DNA of 64,000 nucleotides from Chrysomallon squamiferum (Eukaryota; Mollusca; Gastropoda; Neomphalida; Peltospiridae): positions 17,162,698 through 17,226,697 of the forward strand of contig CM022670.1 of NCBI GenBank assembly GCA_012295275.1, written 5' to 3'. Positions 51,955-63,700 of the stretch are shown piece by piece. A program made the translations under genes and the position numbers. The notes below the pieces were generated by a model. It was not told where the DNA came from, made no database searches, and saw only the letters and a list, made by a program, of their open reading frames with translations. Positions within the stretch are counted from its first letter, which is position 1. Each line of letters begins with the position of its first letter.

Positions 51955-52955
51955 CATGTAGAAAAACGATACATGTTAGACGTGCATAAATAAAAACTTT
52001 ACATATTACATTGTGTGAAGAAAAACTAAACGTATTACATTGTATGTAGAAAAACAATACATATTGTTACATTTGTATGTTGAAAAACTATAGGTATTAC
52101 ATTATATTTAGAAAAACGATACATGTTAGATGTGTATGAATAAAAACTATACGTGTACATTGAATGAATAAAAACTATTCTTTTTTCATTGTATGAAGAA
52201 AAACTATACATATTACACAGTATGAAGAAAAACTTTACGTGTTACATTGTATGAAGAAAAACTATACGTATTATTTCATTTGTATGTAGAAAAACAATAC
52301 ATATTATTACATTTGTATGTAGAAAAACAACATATATTATTACATTTTATGTAAAAAAACAAACACAATACGCATTACAGTGTATGTGGAAAAACTATAC
52401 GAATTACATTGTATGCGAAAAACATTTGTATGTAAAAAAACAATGTAAGAAAATTAAACGTATTACACTATATGGAAAAACTATAAAACAATAGAAAAAC
52501 GTATTATAATTTGTATGTTTTTATTGTATATGGAAAATACATTACATTGTATGTAGAAAACTATACACATTATAATTTGTATGTAAGTCAATAAAAACAC
52601 TGTATGTGGAAAAACTATACACATTATTATAGTGTATCTAATAAAAAAAACTGTATGTGGAAAAATCAATTATATTGTATGTAGAACATTTTTACGTATT
52701 ATTATACTGTATGTATTACACTGTATGTGGAAAAAAACTATACGTATTACATTGTATGTAGAAACACTAAAGGTATTACATTTTAGGTAGAAAAACTATA
52801 CGTATTACACTACATGTAAAAAACAATACGTATTACATTTGTTATTGTATAAAGAAAATACATATTACATTGTATGTAGAAAAACAATACGTTCTATATT
52901 TTTTTATGCAAAAAAATCCAAACTATTATATCGTAGTACAAAAACAATACGTGTT
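51955..52955. repeat. 1-kb degenerate minisatellite, unit about 30 bp
   Basis: Roughly thirty diverged copies of a unit containing TACGTATTACATTGTATGTA followed by GAAAAACTA. Typical well-preserved copies are near 52,200-52,270 and 52,730-52,800. Unit length drifts (about 27-40 bases) by indels in A runs and by insertion of ATTTG or TATTA. The most regular blocks are internal and both edges fade into unique DNA. No coding frame persists. Confidence 0.85.
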
Positions 52956-54487
52956 AGAAGCACTTCTCTGTAACAATCTATGACACCTAGTACAGTTACA
53001 ATTATTTCAAAATTTTCAAACAAGCGTAGTGAAATAATTTTGTGGGCGGATTCGCCACTGCTAGAATGGTCACATTACATTGCCACGGTTGGCCATACAA
53101 ATTAAATGAAGTGTTAAAAAAGTGATTAAATCTTGCTCTTGTTTACAGAAGTCTGCAAGAAAACCGGAACAAAACTATTTACATAGAAACAAGTAAACAG
53201 CGATAAAACAAAAGTTCCCTGACACTGATATTATTATTAGAAAAAAAACATGTTCATCTAAAGTTATATTATATCGAGTACGACATGTATTAAATTCACT
53301 AAACAAAATTATTTGTATTTGTGTTGTTTGGGGTTGTTTTTTTTCTTCTTTTATGGGACTTTTTGGGGGTGGTGGTGGAAGAACAATGATTTTTTTCTTT
53401 TTAAACCTTTTAAAGTATTTTATTTTAAAAATGGGTTTTAAAAGGGGAAAAGAACGTTGATATATGGTAAATGCTGTTTTATGTAAAAATTTCTGTTGAA
53501 TTCTTGTTTGTTTTGTTCTTTTTCTTTTCTTTACTTTAAAAAAAATATATATATATATATATATATATATCCATAATTATCGAGGCTCTGTGCAGTAACT
53601 AATGATTTCATTTTAATTATGACATAAACTCAATGGAGTAGTAAAAGCAATAACGCGGTTTAATAGGAAAAGAGAACCATATGACCGTATCTTCCGTTTT
53701 TTTTGCACTTGATCTTCGTTCAGTTCAATTTAGTCAACCGTATCCATTGCTTTTGGCAGCTTATTCTGAGAAAATTTACAGTAACGCGTACGATTTAGTG
53801 TCAGAAAACAGGAATGTTTACCAGCATTTCCATTGTTTGCATCCTGATAATATATAGCTTGGAAAACCAAAAAAAAAAAAAAAAAAAAAAAAAAACCCGA
53901 AATAAATCAAACGAAAACGTTCGGAATGAAGACATTATTTTGATTAATGTGTTTGTCACGCTGCATTAAATTTCCCATATAAAAGTTTACAGTAAAATAT
54001 TAAAAGATTATAGTTTGCTAAATGGACGTAAGCTACGTCTACTAAATCAAGAAGGTTAATTTAAAGCTGTTTTTGCCATTCACTGAGCCACAGTAATAAT
54101 TTCTGTTTTCGCGATCGCGTATCAACGATCAGCAGACCACCAGCCAACGGACCCGACTGCTAACCTAAAGATAATCACAAAGATTTCCACTAAACTTGTT
54201 TCAAAGTTTTGAAAATTATCGGGCCACTTGGCCATAAAACACAATGATTCTGACGTAAAATCAAATATTTTCCGAGCCGTTTTTGTACTGTATCTCGTTA
54301 GTGTTGTCGATATGCAATTAATCATATGTAGTAGCATTATCGTGTTCTTTTTATACATCCCGATATTTCTACAAAGCCGATATACGGCGCGGTTAAACTG
54401 ACATTTTATTTTTATTTATTAATTATAATTATTATGTTTTATATTCCTTTTCAGTAGTAATAAGAGTTTTTTCAGCGATAATGATGC

Positions 54488-54524
<37 letters not shown>

Positions 54525-54605
54525 TTATAATTATTTTATTAATGTATTTTATTTTATTTATTTATTTTATTTTATTTTATTATATATATGTATCGAAACA
54601 CCATA
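52956..54605. other. intergenic DNA, nothing recognised
   Basis: Contains poly(A) of about 25 bases at 53,870-53,895, (AT)n at 53,547-53,570, G-rich segment 53,360-53,376 and ATT/TTTTA repeats at 54,490-54,595 immediately left of the TA-flanked element. The minus frame 54,122-54,358 has no known motif. Confidence 0.4.
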
Positions 54606-54607
54606 TA

Positions 54608-54634
54608 GGGTAAGGTGGGGGTAATTCTGGCCCC
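54608..54634 (+). repeat. left terminal inverted repeat
   Basis: Begins GGGTAAGGTGGGGG right after TA. Differs from the right TIR at positions 3, 19 and 24. Confidence 0.8.
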
Positions 54635-55206
54635 CGAGGTATATTATGACTTGCAGCCGCTATAGTGCTCTGTCCAGATTTCTGGAACTTTGTTGATATA
54701 AATAGAACCTTGTTATTTCTCATTAGAACAAAGGATGTAGGTAATCAGCCATTTACATGTGAAGTATAGAGGCCATGAAAATAATGAAAACAACAAGGTT
54801 GTAAAAAAAAGTACAAATTATGATTTACTGCATAACGTCTCTACCTCATTAGACCTCGTTTCCACAATAAGGTTCTTTTTACTTCATAAGACATTTGTTT
54901 TACAGCTTTTCGATCACGAATTATTTCAATTTCAATGTGGTTTATAGTATCGTTACATTATCGTTACATTAACCATGATACATTATCATAACTTTCATAT
55001 GTTCAGAAATTCTATGACACAATGATCTAATTAATATGTCAATAGCTTCTTTAACTGTTTTTAAATGAGTCCACCATCTTCATTTTTTTGGTTCGTATTA
55101 GTTCAACAGCATCACAATAATCAACTTTGACTAATGACATGATGAAACAATTGTCATTATCACAACATGATAAACATAAACTTGTTTTGTAGATTCACAA
55201 CGATAG

Positions 55207-55277
55207 AGCTTGTTAGTATAATGGCTAGAATACTCGACTTCACTCGAGAGATATGGGTTCGATTCCCATCTACGCAG
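55207..55277 (+). other. tRNA-Glu-like pol III promoter (SINE head or tRNA relic)
   Basis: A good A box (TTAGTATAATGG, 55,213-55,224) and a perfect B box (GGTTCGATTCC, 55,256-55,266) lie at tRNA spacing. The T arm is intact (ATGGG/CCCAT with a 7-base loop) and the anticodon arm pairs CTCGA/TCGAG, but its loop CTTCAC is one base short of the CTTTCAC loop expected for Glu-TTC. Only about half of the acceptor pairs form. So it is tRNA-derived but not a working tRNA. Downstream unique sequence runs to a TTTTT at about 55,346, which could end a SINE transcript of about 140 bases. Family not recognised. Confidence 0.6.
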
Positions 55278-55396
55278 ATCGCCTGTAGTTTAAATATCAA
55301 AACCGCGGGTAGAGGTCTGGACGATGTAGGTGAAAGTCCTACCGCCCTGCACTTTTTATTTAGTACTTCTTTGTAGGTGATGGCGTCTTTCTGGGC

Positions 55397-55756
55397 ATGA
55401 TGTCTTCACAGTTGTCGCGATGGAAGTGTGAGGAGCGGCGTAGTAAAGACCCCCGGTTATCCCGTTACCCTCTCCTTGCCGAGAACGGAGCTCCGCGAGT
55501 TTCAGTGTCCTCGTGCCCACTGCTCTTAAAGATGGACGGCAATGATCACCGATGTCTGTCTAAGACTTTACATGAAGAACACCTGAAGACGTTACCTTTC
55601 CTTAAGACATTACCTGAAGATGATGCCCGCGATGACATCGGCGGCCTTTTGGGCAGAGTTAATGCTGGAATGAATTCGGACGAGTTCATAGGATGTGATG
55701 GGTGCCCAAATTGGTTTTGTCTTGATCCTTGCGCAAACCTCGAAATCCCAGCTTGA
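55397..55756 (+). pseudogene. ORF remnant with truncated PHD-like zinc finger
   Basis: A 119-codon frame, GC-richer than its surroundings, ends in TGA at 55,754-55,756. Near its C terminus is EFIGCDGCPNWFCLDPCANL, the second half of a PHD finger (C-x2-C then W-F and a further Cys). Past the stop, the same frame reads ILYSC then a position where the final zinc-ligand Cys would be replaced, so the finger is broken by the stop and a substitution. The N-terminal part is basic and unrecognised. C-terminal PHD-type fingers occur on some pogo-like transposases, which would fit the TIRs, but no DDE motif is present. Inference: transposase C-terminal relic. Confidence 0.45.
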
Positions 55757-55904
55757 AAGATATTGTATTCTTGTGTGATATTTGTCAAGGAGTTTAGTTT
55801 ACTGACGTTTTGAATCTGAGTTGTATTAAGATTAGGACTAATTATTATTATTAGTAAACAAATTTGAGGACCAAATTTGAGAACTAAAATACATCATGAA
55901 TGTG

Positions 55905-55947
55905 GGGGCCAGATTTACCCTCAAATCATCTGGGCAAATCTGGCCCC
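55905..55947. repeat. subterminal hairpin carrying the TIR motif
   Basis: GGGGCCAGATTTACCC (55,905-55,920) and GGGCAAATCTGGCCCC (55,932-55,947) form a 16-bp stem with one mismatch and an 11-base loop. Both arms resemble the inner part of the element's TIR (GGGGTAATTCTGGCCCC). Confidence 0.8.
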
Positions 55948-56107
55948 TGACAACAATTTTTAACCTGGTTTGTCATTTCAAAAGTATAAGCATTGTGCAT
56001 ATAGTGTTTGTGTATTTTGAAGCAGAAACAGATATACTACACATTATTCACTCCAATTTGTTGTTTCCTTTTGTCTTTGAAACTGTAAGTGAGGCTGAAT
56101 GGAAAAG

Positions 56108-56134
56108 GGGACCAGGATTACCCCCACCTTAACC
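56108..56134 (-). repeat. right terminal inverted repeat
   Basis: Reverse complement begins GGTTAAGGTGGGGG and is followed outward by TA (56,135-56,136). Confidence 0.8.
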
Positions 56135-56136
56135 TA

Positions 56137-56444
56137 AATATATATATTCTCAAGCACGTCAATAATATTAAACTGCTGTTTAGAAAGAAAAGAAAAAACG
56201 CAACTAAAAAAATAGACTTTTCAGCTGTCAGCTCATTTCAGACTAAAATCTCCTTGTCAGACGATGCAGTGATCTCTTCAGTTTGTTTGTAAACGATTCC
56301 CTCGTTAATTTCTCTACAGACTGTTTTCTGTCGACTCAGACTTGCACACGACACTTTATCGCTATCCAGAGTTTTTTTTATTTCCGTCTCGCGAGAATTG
56401 CTTGTACTGTCTTTGTTGTTTGTTGTTGTTATTATGTCAATCAC

Positions 56445-56490
<46 letters not shown>

Positions 56491-56674
56491 TTAGTGTGTG
56501 ATTCTCCGCCCATGAAACGTAAGTTAATTTATAATCATGTATTCTCTAAAACACACGCTTTTTCTATGACAGTATTTACTGAGTTATCTAGCTTTGTTAT
56601 ATTTCTTGAAATGTTCGTGTGTATCTGCTTTAAGCAAATGTGAATTCAAAAGCATTATTACTAAGTGTGTGACA

Positions 56675-56712
<38 letters not shown>

Positions 56713-58798
56713 AATGTATATTGTTGTCTAATAAAATACATTTCTTTAAATAAAAAAGAACCACTGCTGATAAACAGTCTGTTCACAAATCAGATGATCT
56801 CACTCAAAATTACATCACTGTCGAGAAAGTCATCATAATCATAATCATAATCGTCTTTTACATAACTACCACTGTCGCCGTCGCCTCTGCTAGCAGTGTC
56901 TCAGCTTTGCGCTTTTAAACCCAGACATTTCGATCTTACGAACGGACACGATTTAATTTAACTGTCAGTTGTTAGAATTGAGGAATCTACACAAGACGAC
57001 GTCGTTTAGTAAGATGTCACTGGTAGGTTTAGTTCGATTACTAACAGATGTCTAACCAGTCCTGTCTGACATTTCTCCGCCGCTCATTTGACATTTCTCA
57101 GTGATTGATGCTGAAGACTGCAATTAGCAGCTAATATTAAGTTGTAATTAGTGAAGTCACAGCTGCTGGTTTTAAAGAGGTTGTCGCCTCATTTCGATAA
57201 ATGCTTCTGAAGCAGCGCGTGCATAAATACATGCATATAAATTATGTCTGGCTATGCAACACGTTACATGACAGCTACAGATGTTGGTAATCTTTTTGTT
57301 AAAGGTAAATTAATGAGTTCGTTTTAAAAGAATTTCTAAGTTGTGTATCTATATCGTTCAAAAATGAATCAGAAGAATTTGAAAAAAATAATTTTATTGG
57401 CTTAACAGAAACTTTGAAGTTTACCTTAAGTCATTCGAAAAATGGTATAATAAATTTCTTTTTCCTGATATCAATGTTTCTAGATGTAAGATGAGAGTCC
57501 TAGATATTTCTCTATTTTTGGATACTAACCAAAAATACAGGTTTTTTTTTTTTTTTTTTTTTGTTGTTGTTTTTTTTGTTGTTGTTGTTGTAGTTTTTTC
57601 TCCTAGTCTTTTTTTTTTTTTTTTTTTTGTGATGTATAAACTTTGTAGCGAACAACGAAATCAATACGCGAGAATCTTCTGCTCTCGAGCGCCCTGAATT
57701 GAGAAATAAAACAGTTCATTTCATTTAGTTTTTGTATTATTTAGGATTGCAGGATAAAAGAATTAATTGGTTACTGTCTAAAGATACAAGCTTTATCCTG
57801 CTCTGGTCGAATATCAAATTCGGCAGCTTCATCTTCACAAGATTTCCTAGTCATACTTCGAAATTATTATTATATAATTTTGGTGTGACTTACGATCGTT
57901 CATATATAATTTTATTAACTGATAAATACTTTTAGAAAACAACTGAACCGTGCCGTTTTACCCCGTTTAAACTGAATTCGTGACATCATCGCGTGCCAGG
58001 CCGGCCGTTCGAGACTTGTGTGTTTCTTACGCTGGAAGAAACTAAAGAGCAGATCGATGCGCCCTGTACGCGATGACGTCACGACTTCAGAAACATGGTA
58101 GCGGTTCCCAGATATTAATTTTTAAACTGTATTTTTATTCTTCTTCTTGTTAATTTGGTCGGTAAAAACGCAAATTAAACAAAACTTGGAAGCAAGCAGA
58201 ATATATTTAGATTCGTTCTGCATCACCCCTACTGGTACACTTTAATAAAATATACTTAAACATATTACACAGCTTTATTTCCTGTGTTATTGTATTTTTG
58301 TGAAAAACATAGACTCCGTTTAAAAAACTAAGTACGAAAGTTCAACTTGTTAACACAGGAGTTAGACAAAATTAATATGGTCAGAACAATGTTAATAATT
58401 AATACGCGACCTTCCTTGTGAACGATAACACTGCCAACAAATTAACTTCAACAGTAATCATTTTATACTGGCCGTTATGTCGTGTGCAATAAGAACACGT
58501 GAAATAACTCGGCGTATATTCGATTACAAGTACAGTCTATGTCAACGTTAATGGAGCCCAGTATAATTAATGTCTTGTTTGTTTCTTTCATTCCGTTAAT
58601 ATAATATTAATATTCACAGAAAAGCTGTTCTGCATGCAGGGACATTATCACTTTAACCTGTGTATTAATTAATAACACCAGTAATTGTTTTATTCTGAAA
58701 CTGGATAACAATGAGCGGATATTTTAAATGACTGGTATTTTATTTCTCTTTTAAAAAATTTTCGTTGAAAAATACAGCCTCGAATATTTATTTTAAAA

Positions 58799-58832
<34 letters not shown>

Positions 58833-59881
58833 AATAGGATGGGAAGATAAAACGAAAGGGAAAAAAATATCAGTATAATAATTATAAATAATAAAATATA
58901 ACAGGTTATTTTGTCTTTGTGTATATGTGCGTTCGTATGTGTGTACAAATGTGTTTGTGTGTGCGTGTGCACTTTTGTGTGCCAGCATGAAAGCAGCATT
59001 TTTCTATCTAAACAAAAGCTGTTGTGTTGCTGTTGTTTTTTATGTTTGTTTGTATGTTGTTGTTTTTTTTATTATTATTTTGTTTTTTTACATTGTCTTT
59101 AATATAATGATACAAACATTATTTTCTTATGTTATGCATCAAACCAAGTTTTGAGATAAAATATTTTATCCTCAGACGGGTTTTAATTAGTAATATTAAA
59201 TAAATAATGTCATAGCTTTACTTGCAATGAATCATAGCATCAGTCTAACTTGTAAAATTTGTGGTAATTGATTTTGCTCTGTATTTTACAAAACGAACAG
59301 CAAAATTAATAAATCAATTAAGAATGGAAATATCAGATTCTTTCATCTTGCTTTTTGATCAATCTTGTTATTTCTTTTTATTTTATTTTTAAATATTTTG
59401 CTATTACACGAGTTAAATGTGTCACTGTTTGGATAATAACAAATAATAGAAATAATGCAAGCGTGAAAATTTAATTTATTTACAATTCAGTCGTAATGTG
59501 TTCTGGCCACGAAATTCTCCGTTGTCAAGAGCTATGCGGAGAGATATCAAAAATACTACACTTAATTTAGACCTGAGTACTTACTGCAGATACATTAATA
59601 AAACCCTGACAACATTTAAGAATACAGAGTATGTGAATGTATTAAATACACAAATGTTAACCATTTGAACTTGTCTGCTTTTCCTCTAGCCTCATATTGT
59701 CAGTGGATAAGTTTGATAAAAACCATATTACTTCATTTTATCCATAAAATTAATAAAAGTGTCAGTTAATAGTTTTATTTCTGTGTTGATTGTTTGTCAT
59801 GTTCAAGTAAAAGACTGAATACTGAGGAAACTGGCAAAAAATATTTAAGTTCCATTATTATTACTTCGAATGTCAAAATAC

Positions 59882-59882
<1 letters not shown>
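56137..59882. other. intergenic DNA with T-rich tracts and a balanced patch
   Basis: (ATT)n at 56,446-56,490 and (TA)n at 56,688-56,711. Long T/GTT tracts at 57,541-57,598 and 57,609-57,628, poly(T) at 58,800-58,824. Patches 56,860-57,260 and 57,950-58,110 are CpG-normal to CpG-rich, non-repetitive and carry AATTAG-type motifs. No gene supported. Confidence 0.4.
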
Positions 59883-60112
<230 letters not shown>

Positions 60113-61400
60113 TCCTAAACCTTTTCATTAATACTGTACAGTTAGACATAAAACACTATTTTGTCTCGAATTATTAAATTATAGCTGTATTTCGTTACGA
60201 ATCATTTCTATGCTGTCTTCTTAGCCAGTAATACATTTTTCTTTATTGCGCCTTGCGTCTAAAGATCTGGCCCGCATGTTTCATTTACCTAATAAGCAAC
60301 AATTTACAATAGTCTAGGATTCCATTAATAGGTCATTAATTTCAATACGTTAGCCACTAGTTTCAAATGGATCGATGCTGATCTGACTGCTGTATAAGCT
60401 AAATGCAAACAGTTACAATTTGTTCTACAATATTCACAGACAACTCGATTCCAACACGGGCAAATACAAAACGAGGTTTTTTGGTTTTTGTCAACTTTTC
60501 TTGTCAATGTTCTTTTCTCTAACAAATGAATAATAAATGTATTCAGTAAATCACTGCTGACAGATTTCTTCACAGAGAAAGCAATTCAATAAATCTGACA
60601 AATACTATAATAGTAAAAACACAAATCTACTTAATTGATTGATTTTCGTTCTTGAGTTTCTGATGTGGATTTTCTCACTCTGACTTTAAGTCCGAGACAA
60701 AATACATTTAACCTGCGTGAAAACAGGCAATGCAGAACTCATAAGAAAACGCTTCACGTGATGAAAAAAAAGCGTAAACGTAATTTATATCCGTAAATTT
60801 ATTTTATTTCTTTTTTTATTATTATTATTTTTTTTGTTTTTTAAATAATATTAATTCTCCATGTTAGCATTTCATTGCTCGATATATTTCCTAAACTCGT
60901 TAATGACAAAATGAAAAATATCATTTTTGATTTAATAAATCGATTCACGAAGTTAATGACCGCTGTCCTGGTACGAAAGCGTTATGTCAAGAAAAAGAGA
61001 GAGAGAGAGAAGGAAAAAAAAACCGATTGTAATTTTCTATTTCTTAATTAAATTGCTAAATCTTTTCACCAACAGTCATCTTTACCATCATCAAGTTAAA
61101 TGATAATTGTATAAAAATGCTTCAGTAATCGTAAGGAATGGGGGCTTTTCACATTAAATCGTTATTACTGAAGCAAGCTGGATGAATCACTATGGAGACT
61201 CGACAAAGGAAACTAGAATACAATATTATCAACATAAAACAGTTCATTAAGATTTTTATGTGAAAAAAGGAAGACGTTAATCAGCTGACCTCTGTTTGTC
61301 TCTCTCTCGCTCTTTCTCTCTTCCGGACTCCAAATACAAGTATGTCTCTTCAACAGAAACAGTACTGACAAATTGCAGTGTTTTGAAAAATACACTTTTA
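60113..61400. other. CpG-normal flank of the right CpG-starved domain
   Basis: About 24 CpG by eye in 60,401-61,400. CpG stops abruptly near 61,325. Short (GA)n at 60,995-61,008 and pyrimidine tract 61,297-61,322. No exon could be defined; a promoter of a rightward gene could lie here. Confidence 0.4.
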
Positions 61401-61446
61401 AAAATTATAAAAAAATAACCTGTTATCACATCCAACTGCTATGACT

Positions 61447-61566
61447 ACTTTTATAACTACTACTGGTAGTACTAGTGCAACTACTACTACTATTACCAGT
61501 ACTGCTACAGCTGTTACAACTACTGCTTCTACAACTGCTACAACTATTGCTACTACTACTACTACA
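61447..61566. repeat. (CTA)n/(ACT)n degenerate trinucleotide repeat
   Basis: Imperfect ACTACTACT and ACAACTGCT triplets over 120 bases, ending in a pure CTA run (61,549-61,565). Confidence 0.85.
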
Positions 61567-61918
61567 TATACTATAAACTATATACTAGTATAAATGTAGT
61601 TACTATTACTCTTAAACAATTTTTACCATGATATAAGCTTGTAATAATATGACTAGTCATAAAATGGACTTGTAACATAGAATCACATAACAAAACGGGT
61701 TGTTACTGAAATACACCTGTAACAAAATGAATGTAGCTAAACATTAGGTAACAAAAAGGACAGCAGAGTTGATGACATAATTACTTTTCAGATTTGAGTC
61801 AAGAAGAAAGTCATCAGATCACATGTCACAGCAGAGATTATAAAAAGAGCATCTGAAGTATACTGACAAGAAAAATTAGTTTTTTAAATTAAATTGTTCT
61901 AGTGCATAATGTTCTTAC

Positions 61919-61977
61919 CAGGGTAATCACTAAAGATGTCACATAATCATTTGGAAAATATATACCAAGAAAACAAC
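61919..61977 (-). CDS. candidate 59-nt internal exon, minus strand
   Basis: Acceptor ggttttaatctctcccag and donor ACCCTG|GTAAGA on the minus strand are both near consensus. Only one frame is open, two bases plus 19 codons reading CFLGIYFPNDYVTSLVITL, a hydrophobic stretch of membrane-segment type. Neighbouring exons were not found. It is on the opposite strand to the candidate at 62,399-62,509, and at most one of the two need be real in a single gene. Confidence 0.22.
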
Positions 61978-62398
61978 CTGGGAGAGATTAAAACCACTAG
62001 CATGAGCTTTTTGGAATGTATAGTGTGAGTGTATGAGCAGAAATCTTTCAAAAATGAGTAATAGACCTTATTTCAGGTATTACACAAAATGACTGATTAT
62101 TTTAGACATTATATTAAATGACTGGTTTCAAAGAGAAACATTAAGACACACACACACACAAATACACATACCTGTACAAAAATTAATTTAAAAAATAGTT
62201 ATATAATAAGGCTCCCATACCTCATGTATCTTTATGTTAACTGGTTGTTTTGCATATGGAATGTTAGTGAAAATTTATCCATGGTCTTCAAGGTTCCTAG
62301 ACTTAAATTTTACAAACAGTGAGAATGTGTGTGTGTGGGGGGTGGATATTTGGGGATACATGATGAGAGAAAATGATCCTTTTGTCTTTAATTTACAG

Positions 62399-62509
62399 GA
62401 ATTGTTAAGAGACTTCACACTAAATGGCAAAGAATACAGCTTTAAAGAATTCACAGAAAACCTTGTTAAAATGTTGACTGATATTATTTTACTGAACCAT
62501 TTTGCCTAA
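62399..62509 (+). CDS. candidate 3'-terminal coding exon, plus strand
   Basis: A textbook acceptor, ttttgtctttaatttacag, precedes 36 codons ending in TAA at 62,507-62,509. The peptide starts ELLRDFTLNGKEYSFKEF and continues as an amphipathic helix (ENLVKMLTDIILL). The frame is also open leftwards to 62,234, but that part runs through a GT-rich/GGGGG segment and looks intronic. AATAAA occurs at 63,187-63,192. It sits in CpG-starved DNA as expected for a transcribed unit. Family not recognised; if real, upstream exons should lie within about 1-2 kb or the methylated body would extend further left. Confidence 0.33.
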   Translation, partial: ELLRDFTLNGKEYSFKEFTENLVKMLTDIILLNHFA

Positions 62510-63032
62510 CCATTACTATTCATATCAGCTGTGGAGCAATAACTGTAAACTGTATGACAAACTCTCATTTCCATTTTACTTGTTCAAATGTTTAAACAAT
62601 CCTTCACTAAAGCCATGACATATCACAAGCTGTTTAACTTATCTTTTTTCTCTCTATCCAGTATTTTCTATTACAGTTAGATACACATTTTTAAACATTT
62701 TGAATACTGATATTCTTGTATATCAAGATGGAATGTCAATATCTGTGTAGAAATTGGCTGCTGCTTTACTTTTGGCATAGGCCAGTCTATACTGCTGTGC
62801 AAAATGTTAACAACCAGCCAATAGAGAGATAGATATAGATATAGATATATAGATGCATAGATAGATAGATTTGTAGATTGTATATATGTATGTATCTATG
62901 TATGCATGTGTGCATGTTGGGTTGGAAAAAAGTTCATTTTAATTAAAATTCAAAGACAGTATTTAGATATTTATATATGGATTTATTCAGCCACACATTC
63001 TACATTTCTTATTTCAGTTGTAAGTTCAAATG

Positions 63033-63034
<2 letters not shown>

Positions 63035-63069
<35 letters not shown>
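63035..63069. repeat. (CA)n microsatellite
   Basis: About 17 CA units followed by imperfect ACATA. Confidence 0.93.
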
Positions 63070-63073
<4 letters not shown>

Positions 63074-63486
63074 AACATCTACATAAAGACATACACATAT
63101 AGTCACACCTTTTTACACATTTGTGTGTATGACTATATGAATAACGATATTCTAGTGTATATATTTTGAGAAATATTTTATTGCATAATAAAACTTGTTA
63201 CAGTTAATCAGAATGATGAGTGGTAAGTATTAGTCTAGTCATAATCTTCCTCAGCCCAGTGAAAACAAATCAATACACTGAATCTACAAAGGAAATGAAT
63301 TTTCTCTCAACTTTGTCATGCAAGTAGAAGTCACATCAAATCATATTATTTCTGGGATGACCAAAGGGAACGTTTGGACTTATTGTAAACCCTACATAGA
63401 TCTACAGCTTAGATAGAATTAGTGATGTATATCATTCTTTCTGTATGAACTAGTATCTTATACTTGTTATTCTTTCACTTTCTGTA

Positions 63487-63636
63487 TAATTATTATTATT
63501 ACATGCTTTTCTGTATCACCATTATCACCATTATTATTATTATTTTTATTATTATTATTACATTATTATTATTATTTTATAATTATTATTGTTTTTGTAT
63601 TTTTGTATTTGTTTTTTGCTGTTATTGTTGTTATTA

Positions 63637-63673
<37 letters not shown>

Positions 63674-63700
63674 ATTATTATTAAAATTTTATTATTATTA
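63487..63700. repeat. (ATT)n-rich low-complexity block
   Basis: Several ATT arrays separated by short T-rich spacers; the Tyr/Ile-rich frames in it are artefacts. Confidence 0.9.

Larger units (their letters stand above)
54608..56134 (+). mobile_element. 1.5-kb Tc1/mariner-like element with 27-bp TIRs, decayed
   Basis: The left end GGGTAAGGTGGGGGTAATTC (54,608 on) and the reverse complement of the right end GGTTAAGGTGGGGGTAATCC (from 56,134) match at 24 of 27 positions. Both ends are flanked by TA (54,606-54,607 and 56,135-56,136), the target duplication of the Tc1/mariner/pogo superfamily. Inside are a tRNA-like segment (55,207-55,277), an ORF remnant with a PHD-like finger (55,397-55,756) and a subterminal hairpin that repeats the TIR motif (55,905-55,947). 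No DDE/D catalytic domain is visible, so it is a deletion derivative or a composite. Orientation follows the ORF. Confidence 0.75.

Noticed and set aside
62234-62398. Leftward extension of the 62,399-62,509 frame
   Set aside because: Runs through a GT repeat and G run, and a strong acceptor lies at its right end, so it is more likely intron.
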